Origin: an uncultured Flavobacteriia bacterium
GTDB lineage: Bacteria; Bacteroidota; Bacteroidia; Flavobacteriales_D; Crocinitomicaceae
DNA length: 10,172 nucleotides
Direction: 5' to 3'
Assembly: GCA_903887095.1 (NCBI GenBank)
Contig: CAISOQ010000344.1
Span: 1-10,172, forward strand
The number at the start of each line of letters is the position of its first letter. Position 1 is the stretch's first letter. A program made the translations under genes and the position numbers. Under the pieces are notes generated by a model. The model saw only the letters and a list, made by a program, of their open reading frames with translations, ran no database searches and had not been told where the DNA came from. Of the stretch, positions 8,101-10,172 are shown piece after piece.

Positions 8101-8654
8101 TTTGATGTTGAACCATTCAATTCGTCTGTTACTCCAAATCCACTAGGATCAATTTGAAAAGATGCATTTGTACAAATATTTACAGATCCTGAACAATCAG
8201 ATGCAACAATCGGACCTGGTGGTGGTGGTGGTGGTGAGCCACACGGATGACAGATAACATTTGCAAGCCACCCTGGATTGTTCACAGACCCATCAGATGT
8301 AAAAACCAAAGTTAAACAACCAGTAGTTGAGGTTACGTTTCCTGGAGAAGATGTTCCAGTAATTGTGGCTAAAAGTGTCCCTGTAGCAGTGCTACCATCG
8401 TAAATAAATAGCTCATCAAAATTATTCTCAAGGTTTACAGAGGTAAACTGAAGAGTTACACATTGACCTGCTGTTGAGGGGCAGATTGTCTGCGTACAAT
8501 TGGCATTATCCGCATAATTTCCAGTACCTCCCGGATCTGCATAGGTACCACCGCATTGAGTATTGGTGTTCGCACAAGTCATCGCAGTTTGGGCAATGGA
8601 GTTGGACGAAAGTAAACCAGAAATAAAAACCGAAATGAGAATAATACGAAACAT
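5103..8654 (-). CDS. Large T9SS type B secreted protein: CUB-like, Ig-like repeats, PKD domains
   Basis: A 1183-aa multidomain surface or secreted protein. Residues 1-22 are a signal peptide ending SIAQ, which fixes the start. Residues about 27-138 resemble a CUB domain (spaced Cys 34, 53, 58, 65, 113, 135; FDELFIYDGS; GCLTLVFTSDGS..PGW). A PPPPPPG linker (141-147) leads to a second Cys-rich beta domain (about 154-320) common in Bacteroidota T9SS cargo. Eight Ig-like repeats of about 70-76 aa fill about 325-915. Two PKD-like domains follow (about 916-998 and 999-1082; the second has WWDFGDSS). The type B sorting domain is 1083-1183: FYIPNTFTPDNDDYN, IYNRWGEVIYET, GWDG and EGVYTWKIEF. It should be exported through T9SS and act as an adhesin or matrix protein; no catalytic residues are evident. 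It converges on a porP/sprF-type gene but has no partner of its own within the window. Confidence 0.92.
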   Translation of the reverse strand: MFRIILISVFISGLLSSNSIAQTAMTCANTNTQCGGTYADPGGTGNYADNANCTQTICPSTAGQCVTLQFTSVNLENNFDELFIYDGSTATGTLLATITGTSSPGNVTSTTGCLTLVFTSDGSVNNPGWLANVICHPCGSPPPPPPGPIVASDCSGSVNICTNASFQIDPSGFGVTDELNGSTSNPSTNPGSSNSGCLLSGELNSTWMVVNIASSGTLEFSIGADNGSGCLDWIMFPYAGPTTCTQIVGNSISPIRCNWNGGCEGFTGLASPLPTGGDATNFEPELTVTCGQKYLICLSNFSSQSTSLPLNFFGTATISCSTFTPITVNSPTICPGQSATLTATGGNTYSWSPATGLSATSGATVTATPAATTTYTVTGTGSCGSGTATSTVTVLAAGDPACVTPTCSATATNAGPYCPGATIQLNSTGGGTYSWTGPNGFTSAVQNPSIPSGTTAASGTYTVTVNVSGCTATASTTVTVNATPTIGAGNDIAICAGASTTLTASGGNTYTWSPSTGLSATNTASVTASPSSNATYTVTGTSSAGCTATDQVVVTVNAAPTITSSPVTICSGGSTTITAAGGTAYTWSPATGLSGTSGASVSFNGTASTTYTITGTASGCTSTTTVLATVNSLPTVTSTNTGVCLSGSVNVTASGASTYSWSPATNLNTTTGATVSFTAGNTTTYTITGTSAAGCTSTASVTVTVGSPPTIAAGNDQTVCAGTQVTLVGAGGSTYSWSNGVTNNTAFTPTAGTTTYTVTGTNAAGCTGTDQVDVIVNSNPTIAAGNDQTVCSGTAVTLTASGGTTYTWTNSVTNGAAFTPSSSTTYTVTGTNATACTGTDQVLVTVNPIPTVFAGNDVTICNGQTATLTGTGASTYTWNNGVSNGVAFTPTSNATYTVTGTLAGCTATDQVSITVETAPNVAFAPDITFGCSPLTVNFTNSSTNSVNCVWQMGTGVTETGCGAVSHTFTQAGCYDITLTVTSAGGCVNSLTADDLICVEASPIASFSPSNSMLTEFDTYVSFENNSSNASSYWWDFGDSSPTSIEENPQHDYVGMDIGTYVVTLIATSPSGCVDTTQSIIQIYEELIFYIPNTFTPDNDDYNQTFQPIFTSGFNPLTFNMKIYNRWGEVIYETNDAEIGWDGSYGSNGEVTMVQEGVYTWKIEFKLSKNDERRMVKGHLNILR
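5910..7682 (-). repeat. Array of eight Ig-like coding repeats
   Basis: Within the 1183-aa protein the repeat starts lie near residues 325, 405, 481, 557, 631, 706, 778 and 848. Each unit has a C-x-G-x(3)-T/L-T core, a Y-x-W strand, a TTYTVTGT strand and an opening x-x-PTI/V. Three sub-types are visible: the long SPATGLSAT form (units 1, 3, 4, 5), the GPNGF form (unit 2) and the short NGVTN form (units 6, 7, 8). Units 6 and 7 share TIAAGNDQTVC. This points to growth by local unit duplication. Confidence 0.85.
8218..8235. repeat. (GGT)6 trinucleotide repeat coding a polyproline linker
   Basis: Six GGT units on the + strand are read on the minus strand as proline codons, forming the PPPPPP linker between the CUB-like domain and the second domain. 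Slippage here would change the linker length without breaking the frame. Confidence 0.8.
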
Positions 8655-8781
8655 AATTATAACTGTAGAGTTTTGAAATTAAACGCAACACCAATAGTTA
8701 GGTTGCCAATTTCCGCTGCGAAATTAGAAAAAAAAGCCGTTTGAGCAGAAAATTAGCCTTTTCGATATTCGAAATAAAGAA

Positions 8782-8815
8782 CCTTAAAGCACTGGAAACA
8801 ATCCAGTGAATAAGG
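8782..8815. repeat. Hairpin-forming inverted repeat in intergenic region
   Basis: CACTGGA (8790-8796) pairs with TCCAGTG (8802-8808) around the loop AACAA. An outer stem CCTTA (8782-8786) pairs with TAAGG (8811-8815), separated by a small AAG/AA internal loop. On the minus strand the hairpin is followed by TTCTTTATTT, so it could be a terminator in that direction, but no minus-strand gene lies upstream. It could be a terminator remnant or part of a small RNA. Confidence 0.5.
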
Positions 8816-8840
8816 AATAAAACTACACTTAAAAAATTTC

Positions 8841-8848
8841 TATATTTG
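8841..8848 (+). promoter_or_regulatory. Candidate Bacteroidota -7 promoter element
   Basis: TATATTTG matches the Bacteroidota -7 consensus TAnnTTTG exactly. No TTTG-like -33 element is visible 19-21 bp upstream, so the match may be chance in AT-rich DNA. If used for the gene at 9185 it would give a 5' leader of about 330 nt. Confidence 0.3.
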
Positions 8849-9184
8849 ATATAAACCTCTAAAAATCATGAAAATAAACTGAATAAATTGCTGTTTTGGC
8901 CCATCTCATTCCTTACAAACATTATAAAAATAGAATTCATTAAATAGTTTATTTTTTAAGTCAAATGTTCATTTTTAAACATTTTACTAGGAATACCAAC
9001 ATTGAATACACAAAATATAACGGTTAGAAAAATAAAAAGGAAACAGCAACCTTGTTTGATTGAAAGCGGTTTGTGGTTTTCAATTCTAAAAATTCTCCAT
9101 CTGCTTAATTTATTCACTTGTTGGTAGATATTACAGTCCATAACATAACGTTCGCCTTTAGTTTCAAGGAAAAAACCGAACGCC

Positions 9185-10156
9185 ATGCGATTACTATTCA
9201 TTCTTTTGTTCTTAGCCTTCGGTGCTTCAATTTTTGCACAGGAGCCAACTCAACATCCAGACACACTGCTTTATCGCATTATTAAAACGGACGGCGGTGA
9301 ACTAATCGGTCATATTTTAAAAGAAAATGAGCGAGAACTTTCCGTTCAATTGCGTGACAATAGAATCATCATTGTGCCGCAATACATCGTTAAAGAAATT
9401 ATTGTCGTTAAGGGCGAAGACCTTTCACAAAAAGGAGAATTCATTGGAGAGGATCGATTTTCGACACGCTATTTTATTACGACGAATGGGTTGCCTATGA
9501 AAAAGGGCCAGAACTATGTCCAATGGAACTTATTTGGTCCAGATTTTCAATTTGCAGTCACAGATCACTTTGGACTTGGTGTAATGACCAGTTGGTTAGC
9601 GGTACCCATAATCGGCACTGCAAAATACAGTTTTGATTTGGGTCATAAATTTCAATTTGCTGTTGGTACTATGATTGGAACAACCTCATGGATTTCTTTG
9701 CTTGGAAGAGACAGTAACGCAGGCGGCGCATTGCCATTTGGCACCATTTCAGTTGGCGACCGAAGGGCAAATCTTTCTGTTTCTGGCGGATATGGGGTCG
9801 TTTGGGACAGCGGTGATAGTGACGGTCGCGCCATCACCTCCATCGCAGGGATGATTAAAGTGAGCTCCAGAATCAGCTTGGTTTTTGATTCGTTCATTGT
9901 CATCAAAGGGACAACAAAGACGCATACTGAACAAACTCAAAACTATGTGTACAATCCGAACACAGGAAATTACGAAACCCAATTAGTCACAACTACAATT
10001 GAAGACCGCAAACCAGGATTTGGGCTTTTTATTCCAGGTATTCGATGGCATCAATCAGAAGGGAAAGCATTCCAATTTGGATTTTCAGGAATCTCATACG
10101 ACGGAGACTTACTACCCTTCCCTATTCCGATGGTACAATGGTACCGATCGCTGTAA
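9185..10156 (+). CDS. Predicted outer-membrane beta-barrel protein with N-terminal beta domain
   Basis: A 323-aa protein with a signal peptide (MRLLFILLFLAFGASIFAQ, cleavage near residue 19). Residues about 29-75 (YRIIKTDGGELIGHILKENE, then RELSVQLRDNRIIIVPQYIV) form a small five-strand-like beta unit of the pattern 'TDGxxxxGxIxxxxxxxxxVxxxxxxxxxxPxxxVxxI', seen at the N-terminus of many uncharacterised Bacteroidota envelope proteins. From about 107 on, amphipathic strands alternate with polar loops (YVQWNLFGPDFQFAVTDHFG, GTAKYSFDLGHKFQFAVGTM), as expected of an outer-membrane barrel of about 10-12 strands. The chain ends in VQWYRSL rather than the usual final Phe. Substrate and function are unknown; no catalytic residues are recognised. 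It is transcribed away from the large cargo gene, and the following gene, if any, lies beyond the window. Confidence 0.8.
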   Translation: MRLLFILLFLAFGASIFAQEPTQHPDTLLYRIIKTDGGELIGHILKENERELSVQLRDNRIIIVPQYIVKEIIVVKGEDLSQKGEFIGEDRFSTRYFITTNGLPMKKGQNYVQWNLFGPDFQFAVTDHFGLGVMTSWLAVPIIGTAKYSFDLGHKFQFAVGTMIGTTSWISLLGRDSNAGGALPFGTISVGDRRANLSVSGGYGVVWDSGDSDGRAITSIAGMIKVSSRISLVFDSFIVIKGTTKTHTEQTQNYVYNPNTGNYETQLVTTTIEDRKPGFGLFIPGIRWHQSEGKAFQFGFSGISYDGDLLPFPIPMVQWYRSL

Positions 10157-10172
10157 GTAATTTGCATAAGAT

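Larger units (their letters stand above)
8655..9184. other. 530-bp AT-rich intergenic region between divergent genes
   Basis: No convincing gene is present. It must hold the promoters of the large minus-strand cargo gene (start 8654) and of the + strand membrane-protein gene (start 9185). On the minus side TAATTTCG (complement of 8719-8726) is one base off the Bacteroidota -7 consensus TAnnTTTG but lacks a clear -33 partner. Inverted repeats include TTTCGA/TCGAAA (8760-8774), a 12-bp structured hairpin (8782-8815) and AAATGTT/AACATTT (8963-8984). A minus-strand frame at 8956-9201 is open but overlaps the start of the downstream gene and does not look like a protein I recognise. Confidence 0.6.

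Noticed and set aside
8956..9201. 81-codon minus-strand open frame in the intergenic region
   Set aside because: AT-rich chance frame with one hydrophobic stretch; it overlaps the start and signal peptide of the gene at 9185 and matches nothing I recognise.

Overview
The window looks like a chromosomal segment of a marine or freshwater Bacteroidota, most likely order Flavobacteriales; a Crocinitomicaceae/Fluviicola-like genome is my guess, not shown by the sequence. The case rests on two secreted proteins with the type IX secretion system (T9SS) type B C-terminal domain, a PorP/SprF-family outer-membrane protein, AT-rich spacers, start codons without Shine-Dalgarno sequences and one perfect match to the Bacteroidota -7 promoter element.

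Region 1 (1-1025, +): an overlapping gene pair matching the 'mobile mystery protein A / mobile mystery protein B' families. A is a helix-turn-helix protein whose true start lies off the left edge. B is a Fic-domain protein with a nearly complete AMPylation motif. The pair is known from mobile-element contexts and has a regulator/effector layout.

Region 2 (1226-2122, +): a lipoprotein of unknown function, largely helical, with a two-fold internal repeat. It is followed by a terminator-like hairpin.

Region 3 (2239-5088, +): a two-gene unit of a 598-aa T9SS type B cargo protein with SprB-like repeats and, 10 bp downstream, a PorP/SprF-family gene. In the known SprB/SprF pairing the second protein is needed to secrete the first. 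The porP/sprF gene is broken near its 3' end by an apparent one-base deletion in a T run (4904-4908). The lost C-terminal strands are fully readable in the next frame up to a stop at 5086-5088.

Region 4 (5103-8654, -): a convergent gene for a 1183-aa secreted protein: signal peptide, CUB-like domain, proline linker, second Cys-rich domain, eight Ser/Thr-rich Ig-like repeats, two PKD-like domains and a type B sorting domain. A strong hairpin between the convergent genes (5063-5095) probably terminates the + strand unit.

Region 5 (8655-9184): 530 bp, AT-rich, no convincing gene, with several inverted repeats and one promoter-like element.

Region 6 (9185-10156, +): a predicted outer-membrane beta-barrel protein with a small N-terminal beta domain. 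No tRNA, rRNA, CRISPR array, transposase or integrase is visible.
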